Shown here one piece after another: positions 17,260-26,073 of a stretch of DNA of 47,866 bases (its first letter is position 1; each line of letters starts with the position of its first letter). The translations under genes were made by a program, and so were the position numbers. Source of the stretch: UTCHB3 sp964431385 (GTDB taxonomy: Bacteria > Bacteroidota > Ignavibacteria > Ignavibacteriales > Ignavibacteriaceae); contig CAYSJM010000020.1 in assembly GCA_964431385.1 (NCBI GenBank), positions 1-47,866 on the forward strand. The letters run 5' to 3'. Below the pieces are notes generated by a model. It made no database searches, was not told the origin of the DNA, and saw nothing but the letters and a program-made list of their open reading frames with translations.

Positions 17260-17487
17260 TTTTGGGGCTATGGGATGCCTTGTTTCCTACGAATATTCAA
17301 CCCGCTCCGCGGGTACGAGTTGGTGAGGGAAGAATCAAGAGTTACGAATATTCAACCCGCTCCGCGGGTACGAGTTGGTGAGGGGAGAATCAAGAGTTAC
17401 GAATATTTAATCCCCGCCGGGGATATTTTTGGGGCTATTGGATGAATTGTTTTCTACGAACATCAAACCTGCCAGGGCAGATTTCCC
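17260..17487. repeat. REP-like palindromic repeat cluster
   Basis: A gene-free stretch (17149-17649) contains units beginning TACGAATATT at 17288, 17343 and 17398, exactly 55 bases apart, with a diverged unit (TACGAACATC) at 17455. Each carries a small palindrome: CCCGC-tcc-GCGGG twice, then ATCCCC-gcc-GGGGAT, then CTGCC-ag-GGCAG. A second shared block (TTTTGGGGCTAT..GGATG) occurs at 17260 and 17427. The palindromes change in both arms, as in structured repeats. There is no spacer/repeat pattern of CRISPR type. Confidence 0.7.
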
Positions 17488-17509
17488 CATAATATGAATT
17501 TGACGGCAG

Positions 17510-17529
17510 GACAATCGAGGACGATTGTC
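17510..17529. repeat. Perfect 8-bp hairpin
   Basis: GACAATCG and CGATTGTC flank AGGA. No T-run follows on either strand, so it is not an obvious terminator. It may belong to the adjacent repeat cluster. Confidence 0.5.
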
Positions 17530-17611
17530 GCTCCTTTTCCGAGGATGAAATTTCGCTATCATATTTTGGTTATTTTACTCGATTTTACCTTAAGTTAAAG
17601 CATATCGAAAA

Positions 17612-17646
17612 AAATAATACCTGATACCTAATAATTAATACCTAAA
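17612..17646 (-). repeat. Degenerate TATTAGG-type heptamer repeats 3' of a gene
   Basis: Reading with the minus-strand gene that ends at 17650, its stop is followed within a few bases by TTTAGGTATTAATTATTAGG and further AGGTATTA units. These match the TATTAGG arrays at 25731 and 26074, which also lie directly after stop codons in the same sense. Confidence 0.55.
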
Positions 17647-17649
17647 TCG

Positions 17650-18915
17650 TCAGGTTTTTTGTTTTTTCTTTTTGGCTGCGGGGAAGAGGATATTATTCAG
17701 GATGAGGCGGTAGCCCGGTGAATTTTTGAAGAGGTTAAGGTCTGTTGGGGGGTCGGAGACCGCATGCTGGTAGTCTTCAGGGTCGTGCCCGCCGTAGAAG
17801 GTGAAGAAGCCGCGTCCAAAAGTGCCGTGCAGATATTTTAGCTGGTCGGTATCTTTTCTTTCACCGAGTACGATGATCGATTTTTTAACGCGATTTCGGC
17901 GGAACATGGTAGTTTGTCCCATAAAACCTTTAACCACATTGGTGTGGCATTGGGTCAGCATAGTTGGGATAGGGTCATATTTTGCAGAGAACTCGAAGAG
18001 AGTGAAGTAGTCGTTCCCAAAGTCGAGAATTTCGTTCGGCTGAATGTCAATATCGCTATACTCATAGACGAAGGGGTTTTGTTCCAGAATAAAATCGGTA
18101 AAAGCAAGTGTAGAACTGTAGTTAAGTTTAGACTGTGCCTGAGGGTCGGCAGCATCTCCATCGAACATAGGACCGGCGATATCACTTCCTTCCGCAGAGA
18201 GAGCAATATCGTAGGAATCGGTTGCAGAACACATTGCAAAGAGAAACCCACCCGAAGCCACAAAACTTTTTATTCCTTTTGCCACATCGAGCATCATTTT
18301 TGAAACCTTGCCATACCCCAATCTCTTCGCATCAGCCTCATATCTTCTTTGGTTTTCGATATACCAGGGAGCATTTGCGTAGCTGGCGTAAAATTTTCCG
18401 TACTGTCCTGTAAAATCCTCATGGTGGAGGTGTAGCCAGTCATATTTTGAAAGGTCACCTTTTAGAATTTCTTCATTCCAAAATTTATCGTAGGGAATAC
18501 CGGAATATTCGAGTGCAAGAGTTACGGCATCATCCCAGGGGTGAAAGCCGGGTGGGACATAAACTGCAACCTTAGGTGCTTTTTCCATCCGCACCACATC
18601 CATATTTTGATCTTCCTGCTGAACAAAGGAATATATTTCGACAGCAGGTCCCGGTTCAAGTATTTCAAACGAGACACCCTGCAAGCGGCATTCAAGCAGC
18701 ACTTCATCTGATTTATCGATGGCGAAAGAACCGCCGCGATAGTTGAGGAGCCAGTCGGCTGTATAACCCTTTGCGAGGGCTCGATAAGTAACTCCGTATG
18801 CTTTAAGGTGGTCGGTTTGAGCGAGGTCCATTGGAATAAGAATCTTGCTTTGGGAAAGAGAATTCGCCCAAAGCAAGATGACTAAAAGCAGGGTTGTCAG
18901 GGGGAGCCTTAACAT
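17650..18915 (-). CDS. Conserved exported protein, often named asparagine synthetase B (name not supported)
   Basis: The 421-residue protein begins with a signal peptide (LPLTTLLLVILLWANSLSQ) followed by SKILIPMDLAQTDHLKAYG, and ends in the unusual PAAKKKKQKT tail. I recognise this as a well-conserved Bacteroidota family that databases often label asparagine synthetase B. I see no glutaminase Cys at position 2 and no PP-loop, and the protein is exported, so that function is unlikely. It contains conserved HLHHEDFTGQYGKFY, MCSATDSYDIAL, FYGGHDPEDYQH and similar. A GATase-like/ThuA-like hydrolase fold is possible but unproved. It starts two bases after the clpX stop. Confidence 0.82.
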   Translation of the reverse strand: MLRLPLTTLLLVILLWANSLSQSKILIPMDLAQTDHLKAYGVTYRALAKGYTADWLLNYRGGSFAIDKSDEVLLECRLQGVSFEILEPGPAVEIYSFVQQEDQNMDVVRMEKAPKVAVYVPPGFHPWDDAVTLALEYSGIPYDKFWNEEILKGDLSKYDWLHLHHEDFTGQYGKFYASYANAPWYIENQRRYEADAKRLGYGKVSKMMLDVAKGIKSFVASGGFLFAMCSATDSYDIALSAEGSDIAGPMFDGDAADPQAQSKLNYSSTLAFTDFILEQNPFVYEYSDIDIQPNEILDFGNDYFTLFEFSAKYDPIPTMLTQCHTNVVKGFMGQTTMFRRNRVKKSIIVLGERKDTDQLKYLHGTFGRGFFTFYGGHDPEDYQHAVSDPPTDLNLFKNSPGYRLILNNILFPAAKKKKQKT

Positions 18916-18917
18916 TC

Positions 18918-20168
18918 TCAGGCTGATTTTTTCTCTCTTTCGAGGAAAATAGGTTCAGCACCATCCATCACAACATCGCGGGTGATGATGCACCTGCCAA
19001 TTTCTTTCCTTTCGGGGAGATCGAACATAATATCGATCATAAATTCTTCGACAATCGATCTGAGGGCACGCGCACCGGTATTTCTGTCGATTGCTTTTTG
19101 CACGATTGCATCAATGGCGAAAGGATCAAATTCGAGCTCCACATCCTCTAATGCAAAAATCTTCTTATACTGCTTCAAAATTGCATTTTTAGGCTCAAGA
19201 AGGATGCTTGAGAGGGCTTCTTTGCTTAGAGAGTGAAGTGGTGCGAGTACGGGAATTCTACCAATAAGCTCGGGTATGAGACCAAATCGTAATAAATCTT
19301 CCGGCTTTACCATTCCGATAAGTTCATCATCTGAAAGGTGATCGGTGTTTATAGCATCGGCACTAAATCCCATTTTACTTTGGTTGATTCTGTTCGAAAT
19401 AATTTTTTCGATCCCCTCGAAAGCTCCGCCTACAATGAAGAGGATGTTCTTGGTATTCACATTGATGAGGCTCTGTTCGGGGTGTTTTCTGCCGCCTTTT
19501 GGTGGTACACCTGCCACGGTTCCTTCGAGAATTTTAAGAAGAGCCTGCTGAACACCTTCACCCGACACATCACGGGTTATGGAGGAGCCTTCACTTTTGC
19601 GGGCAATTTTATCAATTTCATCGATGTAAACGATACCTCTTTGGGCTTTTTCCACATTGTAATCGGAAGCCTGGAGGAGGTGCACAAGTACAGTTTCAAC
19701 ATCATCGCCTACATATCCTGCCTCAGTGATGGTTGTGGCATCAGCAATTGCAAAAGGGACATCAAGAATTTTGGAGAGGGTTTTAGCCAGAAGGGTTTTA
19801 CCTGTTCCGGTTGGTCCGATCAGCATTATATTGCTTTTTTCAATTTCCACATCGCCAATTGTGAGGTATGCATCGAGTTGATTAACTCTTTTGTAATGGT
19901 TGTAAACCGCAACGGCGAGAGTTTTTTTGGCTCTTTCCTGTCCGATAACATGCTCACCAAGAGTGTCGAAGATTATTCTTGGCGTCACTTCCATCGATTG
20001 TTTGTTTTTTGGTCTCACAGCACTTATGTTGGAACGCAGAATTTCGACGCTGCTTTCCACGCAAATTTCGCAGATGTAAACATCCGGACCGGCAATGAGG
20101 CTGACTTCGCCGGAGTCTCTTCCGCAAAAAGAGCAACGGGCGTTTTTATTTGAAAGTCTTTTGGACAT
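18918..20168 (-). CDS. clpX: ATP-dependent Clp protease ATP-binding subunit ClpX
   Basis: ClpX unfolds tagged proteins and feeds them to ClpP. The 416-residue protein has an N-terminal zinc-binding domain (C12, C15, C33, C36), Walker A GPTGTGKT (118-125), Walker B VYIDEIDKI, the pore loop GYVGDDV and sensor-2 region GARALRSIVEE. The ClpP-contacting loop reads KMGFSAD, with Met in place of Ile of the usual IGF. clpP is not adjacent. It lies between a TPR protein gene (six bases upstream) and the exported protein gene (two bases downstream), probably one transcript. Confidence 0.96.
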   Translation of the reverse strand: MSKRLSNKNARCSFCGRDSGEVSLIAGPDVYICEICVESSVEILRSNISAVRPKNKQSMEVTPRIIFDTLGEHVIGQERAKKTLAVAVYNHYKRVNQLDAYLTIGDVEIEKSNIMLIGPTGTGKTLLAKTLSKILDVPFAIADATTITEAGYVGDDVETVLVHLLQASDYNVEKAQRGIVYIDEIDKIARKSEGSSITRDVSGEGVQQALLKILEGTVAGVPPKGGRKHPEQSLINVNTKNILFIVGGAFEGIEKIISNRINQSKMGFSADAINTDHLSDDELIGMVKPEDLLRFGLIPELIGRIPVLAPLHSLSKEALSSILLEPKNAILKQYKKIFALEDVELEFDPFAIDAIVQKAIDRNTGARALRSIVEEFMIDIMFDLPERKEIGRCIITRDVVMDGAEPIFLEREKKSA

Positions 20169-20174
20169 ATTTTC

Positions 20175-21992
20175 TCAGTTGGTTTTAATTGACAAGATGG
20201 TCTCCCTGGCTTTATCGTATAAGATAGACTTGGGGAAGTTTATGAGGATTTGTTCGTAAGCTGCGATTGCCTTTTGAATATCCTTTTTTCCAAAATTATA
20301 AATATCTCCCTGCAAAAATAACGATTTATCCGCATATATGTTCATTGGGTCGGTAACCGATTTTTGAATGATTGCAATGGCATCATCGTAGAGATCGAGT
20401 GATGCTGCGAGTTCTGCAGAGCGAAATGTAGCCAAAGCTGCAATTATTTTTGAAGTGGAAGTGGCGAGCCCTGAAAATATTTTATATGACTCTTCCAGGT
20501 TTCCGGCAAGAATACACTGCTCCCCCTTTGCAAAAGAGATCAGGGAGAGGGAGTCAACCATGTTTTTATTAAGAACGGGGGAGAGTTCAAGGGCATCATT
20601 TGCAAGATTATCTGACGGCACACTCAAGATTTCATTCAGTAATGTGGATGTTGCTTGCAGATCATTTTTAAAGAGGCTACACATCATTAGATGATATTTT
20701 GCCCTGTTTTTGATGTCGGGATCGGTTGAAAAAGCGGAAATTGCGGATTTAAATGCGTGTTCAGCTTTTGCGAGTTCATCCAACCGAATGAAAATGAGCC
20801 CTTTGTAGAATTGGCAGTTTGCAACAAATGGTGAGTTTTGTCTCTCTTCTATCAATTTGTTGAAAAAAGATTCTGCGTCATCGTATCTCTTTAACTTGAA
20901 ATAGAGGTAACCTGTCCGAAAAATTGCTTCTGAAGCAGTTTCTGAATTTTTGAAGGTGGAGATAATCTCATTATATTTTTCGATAACTTTTTGATACTCT
21001 TCAGCCGGTGGAAGAATTTCCCGATCATACGGTTTCCATTCGGGATTAAGTTCCAAATACTTGATATTCAGGATTTCTTCGAGAGCTTTAACGAGATTCA
21101 GATTGATGACAGGTTTATCGGGTCTTCCGGGATATTTTTCGAGCAAATTTGAATAGGCTGAAACTGCGGTGGAAAAATCACCCGCATAAAAAGATTCTTC
21201 TCCCAGTCTGAAGAGAGTGACGCCGTTTTCTTTACCTGATGATTCCAGTTCGAGGGCTGTTTTTAATCCCTTGTCGAACATTCGTTGATCGATATAAAGC
21301 GAAAAAAGGATTCTGAGGGTGGCTAATCCCGGATCTGAAATTTTTTCGAAAGCTTTAATGTATTCTTTTACTGCATCGGGATTGTTCGAAGTTGATTTGA
21401 TTCTTCCTTCTATTTGTCCCGCTTGACCGGGTTCAATCTGCAGCAATTCAACATAAGCCTCGGCAGCTTTATCAAATTGCATCATGTAACCGTAAAGGTA
21501 ACCGAGATCGAGCAAAAAGTAGATTGGTTTGCCCGAGACCTGTTTTCCTTTTTCAAGAAGTGCGATTGCGGTTTCAAATCCCTTCACTTCAATTGCTGAA
21601 TAAGCGAGAATTTTGGTGTAATTGATGTCATAGCCTGCGTTATCAAGAAACCGGCTCCAGAGTTCGAGTGCATCTTTTTCTTTGCCTGAGAGGAAGAGGG
21701 TTTTCCCTTTCAGATTTATTCCGTTAATATCGTTTGGTGCCCGTTCATTCCATTTGTTCAAATAACCGAGAGATTCATCAAATTGTTTGAGTTGGTTGCA
21801 CACTCTGACGAGTGATTCAAGCAAAATATAATCGGATGGATTTCCTTTGTACAGGTCGGAATAGATGGTTTTAGCCTTTTCGAACTGATTTAGCTGCTCA
21901 AATTGTTGGGCGAGCATAATTTTGTTATTTATATCACCGGGTTGAGCAAAAATGGAAGTGGCAACAAGGAAAAAAATGAGAATAAAACGCAA
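20175..21992 (-). CDS. Exported TPR-repeat protein (YfiO/BamD-like repeats)
   Basis: A 605-residue protein with a signal peptide (MRFILIFFLVATSIFAQ). At least ten TPR-like helical pairs follow, such as FEKAKTIYSDLYKGNPSD, AVSAYSNLLEKYPGRPD, DDAESFFNKLIEERQNSPF and AIAAYEQILINFPKS near the end, as in Tol-Pal/BamD-like outer-membrane scaffolds. It is the first gene of a minus-strand unit with clpX. There is a 63-bp space from the class V aminotransferase upstream. Function is likely periplasmic protein assembly, but this is inference. Confidence 0.85.
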   Translation of the reverse strand: MRFILIFFLVATSIFAQPGDINNKIMLAQQFEQLNQFEKAKTIYSDLYKGNPSDYILLESLVRVCNQLKQFDESLGYLNKWNERAPNDINGINLKGKTLFLSGKEKDALELWSRFLDNAGYDINYTKILAYSAIEVKGFETAIALLEKGKQVSGKPIYFLLDLGYLYGYMMQFDKAAEAYVELLQIEPGQAGQIEGRIKSTSNNPDAVKEYIKAFEKISDPGLATLRILFSLYIDQRMFDKGLKTALELESSGKENGVTLFRLGEESFYAGDFSTAVSAYSNLLEKYPGRPDKPVINLNLVKALEEILNIKYLELNPEWKPYDREILPPAEEYQKVIEKYNEIISTFKNSETASEAIFRTGYLYFKLKRYDDAESFFNKLIEERQNSPFVANCQFYKGLIFIRLDELAKAEHAFKSAISAFSTDPDIKNRAKYHLMMCSLFKNDLQATSTLLNEILSVPSDNLANDALELSPVLNKNMVDSLSLISFAKGEQCILAGNLEESYKIFSGLATSTSKIIAALATFRSAELAASLDLYDDAIAIIQKSVTDPMNIYADKSLFLQGDIYNFGKKDIQKAIAAYEQILINFPKSILYDKARETILSIKTN

Positions 21993-22055
21993 AAAATATC
22001 CAGTTAATTAAAAGAGTCCATAACAATTAGACAACAAATAAAGCAAAATGGTTTC

Positions 22056-23192
22056 CTAATCGAGGAAATGGTGCAATGCTTCGATGAGGATGTCGAGATC
22101 ACCGAGGGTATTGTAACCATTTATTGATACTCTGATAAATCTCTCATCGTTGTGAGAGAAAACAGGGATTTCGATGTTAAATTCGTCGTACAACCTTTGT
22201 TTTAAATCGAGCGGTGCTGTAACGGGTAGCTTAACCGAAGCCATTTGTTTTATCAACGAACTGTCAGAAGGGTAGATGCTCTCCATCCCTTTAACTTTTT
22301 CCATCCGGTTCTTGGTTTCAAGAACCAGATTGTGGCATTTGTTGGAGATCGCTTCCCAATCGTGAAATTTCATAAACTTGATTGCTGCCGGAACTGCAAG
22401 AAAACCGGAGATATCGCGAGTTCCCTGATATTCAAATTCATCAATAAATCGGGATTGAGTCGGCATTTTGTGTGTCATGCCCCAGCTTATTACCGATGGG
22501 ACGAGTAAGTCCTGCATATCTTTTCTTGCATACAAAAATGCCGTACCCTTTGGAGCCATCATCCATTTGTGGCAGTTACCCGTGTAAAAGTCGGGGTTGA
22601 TGTCAGAAATGTTTACCGGAATTTGTCCGGGAGCATGAGCGGCATCAATAACGGTGTAGATATTTTTTCCGCGGAGAGCCTCAACAATTTCTTTTACCGG
22701 AAAGATTAGGGCAGTTGCGGAAGAGATGTGGCTCATAAAGACCACCCTGGTAGCAGGAGTAACGGAATTCAGCATTGCCTCGACAATTTCCTGACTGTTT
22801 GAAAGAGGAAGAGGTATTTTTGCCTTAACGAGTTTTGCTCCCGTTTCCTCACATCTGAATTTCCACATCTTTTCAAGGGCACCATATTCCTGATCACTCA
22901 TCAACACTTCGTCCCCCGGTTTTAACGGGAGTGACCGGGCAACTGAATTAACACCTGTTGTGGCATTTGGAACATAGACGATGTCATCCCGTTCACAACC
23001 CAGATAGTTTCCGAGGCACGCTCTTGCAGCAGAAAGGAGTTCGTCATGTCGCCTGTCCATAAACTCCACGGGTTGTTGTTCGAGTTCAATTTGGCGGTTT
23101 TGGTATTCTTTCATCACCGGCATTGGGCAGGCACCAAAAGAACCATGATTTAGAAATATGACATTGGCACGCAAAAAGAAGATGGACTTCAT
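22056..23192 (-). CDS. Class V aminotransferase (isopenicillin N epimerase-like)
   Basis: A 378-residue PLP enzyme of the class V group that includes cysteine desulfurases and isopenicillin N epimerase-like proteins. The family start FLNHGSFG is at 13-20. The cofactor Asp lies in VIDAAHAPGQ (D183) and the PLP Lys is K209 (NCHKWMMAPKG). The ATG at 23192 puts LNHGSFG at the normal distance. Real substrates of this subgroup are mostly unknown, so I give no symbol. It is divergent from the MscS-type gene. Confidence 0.87.
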   Translation of the reverse strand: MKSIFFLRANVIFLNHGSFGACPMPVMKEYQNRQIELEQQPVEFMDRRHDELLSAARACLGNYLGCERDDIVYVPNATTGVNSVARSLPLKPGDEVLMSDQEYGALEKMWKFRCEETGAKLVKAKIPLPLSNSQEIVEAMLNSVTPATRVVFMSHISSATALIFPVKEIVEALRGKNIYTVIDAAHAPGQIPVNISDINPDFYTGNCHKWMMAPKGTAFLYARKDMQDLLVPSVISWGMTHKMPTQSRFIDEFEYQGTRDISGFLAVPAAIKFMKFHDWEAISNKCHNLVLETKNRMEKVKGMESIYPSDSSLIKQMASVKLPVTAPLDLKQRLYDEFNIEIPVFSHNDERFIRVSINGYNTLGDLDILIEALHHFLD

Positions 23193-23256
23193 TATTTTTG
23201 TTTTCCTGTATTATTATATTCTGATCGAAACAGCAAAGATACGAAATGGAGACGAG

Positions 23257-24414
23257 ATGCCGGAGTTTTTAGACTTCACGAGTGCCGATAAAAATCTTTT
23301 TATATACATTGGCATACTGATTATTGCCATTATTGCCTGGGCTTTTATTCAAGCTATAGCCATAAAAGTTGTGAGTAAACTTGTAAAAAAAACCGCAACC
23401 AAGTTTGATGATGTAATTCTGAACAAAAAATTTGTCAGGAGAGTGATGTTTATTTTCCCGACAATTGTTGCAAACAGGTTTGCATATCTTCTCGGTGGAA
23501 GTGCAGCCGAAGTAAAGGTTTTCCTTTATGTCTGGTATTCACTTCTTGCGACTCTCATAGTTTTTTCGGCTATTGATGCACTGATTGATATTTATGAAAA
23601 AAATGAAAGTCTCAATAAAAGACCGGTAAAGGGTTATCTACAGATTATTAAGATAGTCATCGGTTTCTGGGCTTTGGTGGTGATCGCGGGCATTTTTACG
23701 GATCAGAGTCCATGGTCTATTCTCACCGGTTTGAGTGCACTAACAGCAATTCTTATGTTGGTTTTTCGCGATACGATATTATCGTTCATCGTTAACATTC
23801 AGATTAATTCCTACGATCTTGTCGAAAAGGGGGACTGGATAGAAGTGCCGGCTTTTGGTGCGGATGGTTCAGTAACAGATATCTCTTTGCATACAATTAA
23901 AGTGCAGAATGGCGATAACACCATTTCAATTATCCCAACCTATAAGTTGATGGAAGTGGGATACAAAAATTGGAGAAGAATTCAGGAGCTTAACGCCCGT
24001 CGGATAAAACGATCCCTGATTATTGATATCTCATCGATTAAAACGGTGGATAACGAAATTTTCGCCTCTCTAAATGAAGTGAAGGGAATAAAACCTTTCC
24101 TGGATGAATTTGTAATGAGCCCCGAATATCGTGAATCTACCGGAATTGATGTAACCAACCTGATGTTATTCAGGAATTATATCAGATGGTTTTTGTTGAA
24201 ACAAGAACGGATAAGAACAGACCTCAACATCTCTGCCCGTCTGCTTCAGCCCATTGAATCGGGGATGCCACTTGAGATTTATGCTTTCACTTCTGAGACC
24301 ACTTTTTTGAAATATGAAGATTTTCAAGCTCAGCTTATTGAACATATAATTGCCTCATCACGACATTTCAAAATAGTCTTGTTTCAGAAGCGGTTTGAGG
24401 GTATTGCAAGTTAA
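23257..24414 (+). CDS. MscS/YbdG-type mechanosensitive channel
   Basis: About 385 residues. TM helices lie near 14-36, then in PTIVANRFAYLL, YSLLATLIVFSAIDAL, GFWALVVIAGIF and the pore-lining LSALTAILMLVFRDTILSF. The MscS beta domain follows (KGDWIEVPAFGADGSVTDISL, where GxxGxV is conserved). The long cytoplasmic tail with NWRRIQELNARRIKRSL resembles E. coli YbdG, which acts in moderate osmotic shock. The ATG at 23257 follows GGAGACGAG at a good distance; the upstream ATGs at 23158 and 23182 overlap the divergent gene and lack a ribosome site. Confidence 0.9.
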   Translation: MPEFLDFTSADKNLFIYIGILIIAIIAWAFIQAIAIKVVSKLVKKTATKFDDVILNKKFVRRVMFIFPTIVANRFAYLLGGSAAEVKVFLYVWYSLLATLIVFSAIDALIDIYEKNESLNKRPVKGYLQIIKIVIGFWALVVIAGIFTDQSPWSILTGLSALTAILMLVFRDTILSFIVNIQINSYDLVEKGDWIEVPAFGADGSVTDISLHTIKVQNGDNTISIIPTYKLMEVGYKNWRRIQELNARRIKRSLIIDISSIKTVDNEIFASLNEVKGIKPFLDEFVMSPEYRESTGIDVTNLMLFRNYIRWFLLKQERIRTDLNISARLLQPIESGMPLEIYAFTSETTFLKYEDFQAQLIEHIIASSRHFKIVLFQKRFEGIAS

Positions 24415-24500
24415 AAAAATTTCGTAAATTAAGGTTTGTTGCACACACTTTTTTAACGATGTTATTGTGCGTTATTTAATTGTATCATAATCTAAATCGA

Positions 24501-25730
24501 ATGTATAAAATACCTTTATTTCTCCTGTTTTTAGCAGTTTTCTTCGCCGGATGTGAAGAAGAACCGCCCGTTTTGCCCGGATTGAAGTTCAGCAGTCTTA
24601 CTGTTGTCTCCGAACCTGCGGGTGCGGTGGTTTACTTCAATAATAAAAACACGGGAAAGGTAACCCCTACGGTGTTGGACGGACTTGAGCCGGGGTTTTA
24701 TAAAATCGATCTAAAACTCTCTAAATATGTTGATACCACTTTTTATACGCTCGTGGCTCGCGATCAACAAGATACAATGTCTCTCGAAATGAAGGAGAAT
24801 CCTGCCGACTGGTGGCAAAACTGGAACTCATCAAACTCTCCACTTCCCATTAATACTATTAATAAAATTTTGATCGACTACCAGGATAACAAGTGGCTTG
24901 CCACCAATGGTAAAGGGCTCGTCAAGTACGACGGACAGGCATGGACAATTTTCGATCGCTCCAATTCCGGCATACCTGATAACTACATCCTCGATTTTAT
25001 TATAGAAAAACAGAATAGAATCTGGGTTGCTACCACTGAAGGGTTTGGTCGCTTCGAAAATGGTGCGTGGACAGTTTTTAATAAGGCGAACAGCAACTTA
25101 CCCGATAACTATATTAATTCCATAGATGTTGACATTTATGGAAATATATGGCTTGGCACTTATTCTGCCGGGCTGGTAAAGTTTGACGGGGTTACATTTA
25201 AAACATATAATACCGGAAACAGTGGTCTTCCCGCAAACAGAATAAACGCAGTGAAAGCCGATGGCAACGGGAATATTTTTATCGGCACGCACGGGGAGGG
25301 TATTGCCCTTTTCTCTCAAGCAACAGGCGGTTGGACTATCTTCAACACAATTACTTCCAACATTCCCGGTCAAATTGTTAACAGAATTGTAACCGACCAA
25401 AGGGGGGATATGTGGATTGGCTACATCGGAACGGTTGGAGCTGTTGGTGTTTCGATGTTCAATGGCAAATATTTTACGAATTACACTCCTGCCAACTCCG
25501 GCTTTACGGGTTCTATCGTTTCGGGAATTGCCGTTTCAAATCTGGGAGCAGTATGGGTTTCAACCGCAGATGCCGGTATCCTCTATCTTTCTCACGGCAA
25601 ATGGAAAAAATATACCACCGCAACTTCAGGCATAAAAGATAACACTGCCCTCTCGATAGCAATCGACAGAAATGAAAATAAATGGATCGGGGCGGGTGGT
25701 CTGAACTTCTACATTGGCGGAAAAGAGTAA
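24501..25730 (+). CDS. PEGA-domain, propeller-repeat lipoprotein
   Basis: A 409-residue lipoprotein: signal peptide then lipobox FAGC. A PEGA domain (VVSEPAGAVVYFNNKNTGKVTP in two halves, TP then LDGLEPGFYKIDL) follows. The rest holds five or more two-component-regulator-propeller repeats, with NKWLATNGKGLVKYDG, NRIWVATTEGFGRFENG, GNIWLGTYSAGLVKFDG and similar W-G/T-F motifs. Such modules sense or bind surface ligands. The ATG at 24501 fits the lipoprotein signal; the TTG at 24480 is an extension. Heptamer repeats start directly after its TAA. Confidence 0.87.
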   Translation: MYKIPLFLLFLAVFFAGCEEEPPVLPGLKFSSLTVVSEPAGAVVYFNNKNTGKVTPTVLDGLEPGFYKIDLKLSKYVDTTFYTLVARDQQDTMSLEMKENPADWWQNWNSSNSPLPINTINKILIDYQDNKWLATNGKGLVKYDGQAWTIFDRSNSGIPDNYILDFIIEKQNRIWVATTEGFGRFENGAWTVFNKANSNLPDNYINSIDVDIYGNIWLGTYSAGLVKFDGVTFKTYNTGNSGLPANRINAVKADGNGNIFIGTHGEGIALFSQATGGWTIFNTITSNIPGQIVNRIVTDQRGDMWIGYIGTVGAVGVSMFNGKYFTNYTPANSGFTGSIVSGIAVSNLGAVWVSTADAGILYLSHGKWKKYTTATSGIKDNTALSIAIDRNENKWIGAGGLNFYIGGKE

Positions 25731-25770
25731 GTATTAGGTATTAGGTATTAGGTATTAGGTATTAGGTATT
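25731..25770 (+). repeat. Tandem GTATTAG heptamer array
   Basis: Five full GTATTAG units and a partial one begin immediately after the lipoprotein stop codon at 25730. The interval 25731-26093 has no gene, only this array, GGCTGAAGG repeats, two hairpin terminators, an N gap and an inverted heptamer array. Confidence 0.9.
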
Positions 25771-25778
25771 AATTGGGT

Positions 25779-25848
25779 GGCTGAAGGTTGAGGGCTGAAG
25801 GCTGAAGGTTGAGGGCTGAAGTTTCAGGGCTGAAGGTTGAAGTTTGAA
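25779..25848. repeat. Degenerate GGCTGAAGGTTGA repeats
   Basis: GGCTGAAGGTTGA and the shorter GGGCTGAAG and TTTCAGGGCTGAAG alternate four to five times. They occur only in this noncoding interval of the window. No open frame of note. Confidence 0.75.
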
Positions 25849-25855
25849 AATAAAA

Positions 25856-25879
25856 AAGGCTGCTTTTTAGGGCAGCCTT
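25856..25879. terminator. Bidirectional terminator, copy before the gap
   Basis: AAGGCTGC (25856-25863) pairs with GCAGCCTT (25872-25879) beside an A-rich tract. It is part of the 55-base block repeated after the N run. Confidence 0.75.
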
Positions 25880-25880
25880 A

Positions 25881-25980
25881 NNNNNNNNNNNNNNNNNNNN
25901 NNNNNNNNNNNNNNNNNNNNNNNNNNNNNNNNNNNNNNNNNNNNNNNNNNNNNNNNNNNNNNNNNNNNNNNNNNNNNNNN
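25881..25980. other. Scaffold gap of 100 N, probably artificial
   Basis: The 55 bases before the gap (25826-25880) and the 55 after it (25981-26035) are identical. Exact end overlap of this size is expected at assembly-graph joins with k-mer length 55, so the gap may be of negative or zero length. Confidence 0.9.
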
Positions 25981-26010
25981 AGGGCTGAAGGTTGAAGTTT
26001 GAAAATAAAA

Positions 26011-26034
26011 AAGGCTGCTTTTTAGGGCAGCCTT
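26011..26034 (-). terminator. Terminator of the rpsF-rplI operon, copy after the gap
   Basis: AAGGCTGC and GCAGCCTT form a stem. On the minus strand TTTTTTATTTTC follows, which suits termination of the transcript that includes rplI. Probably the same sequence as the copy at 25856. Confidence 0.75.
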
Positions 26035-26073
26035 AATTTTTTGGTATAAGTACCGGCTAACAGAGATATTAGT

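Noticed and set aside
17033..17381. Two plus-strand ORFs ending in identical EYSTRSAGTSW tails
   Set aside because: They run antisense to the ATPase start and through the REP-like repeats; the identical tails are just the repeated DNA translated.
17288..17410. Possible CRISPR array at the 55-base repeats
   Set aside because: The repeat unit is nearly the whole period with no unique spacers, only two close copies plus diverged ones, and no cas genes.
17650..18915. Asparagine synthetase B function
   Set aside because: Signal peptide present; no Cys2 glutaminase and no PP-loop motif seen.
25731..25770. Telomere-like meaning of the TTAGG-containing repeats
   Set aside because: The unit is seven bases, internal to the scaffold and next to stop codons; no chromosome-end evidence.
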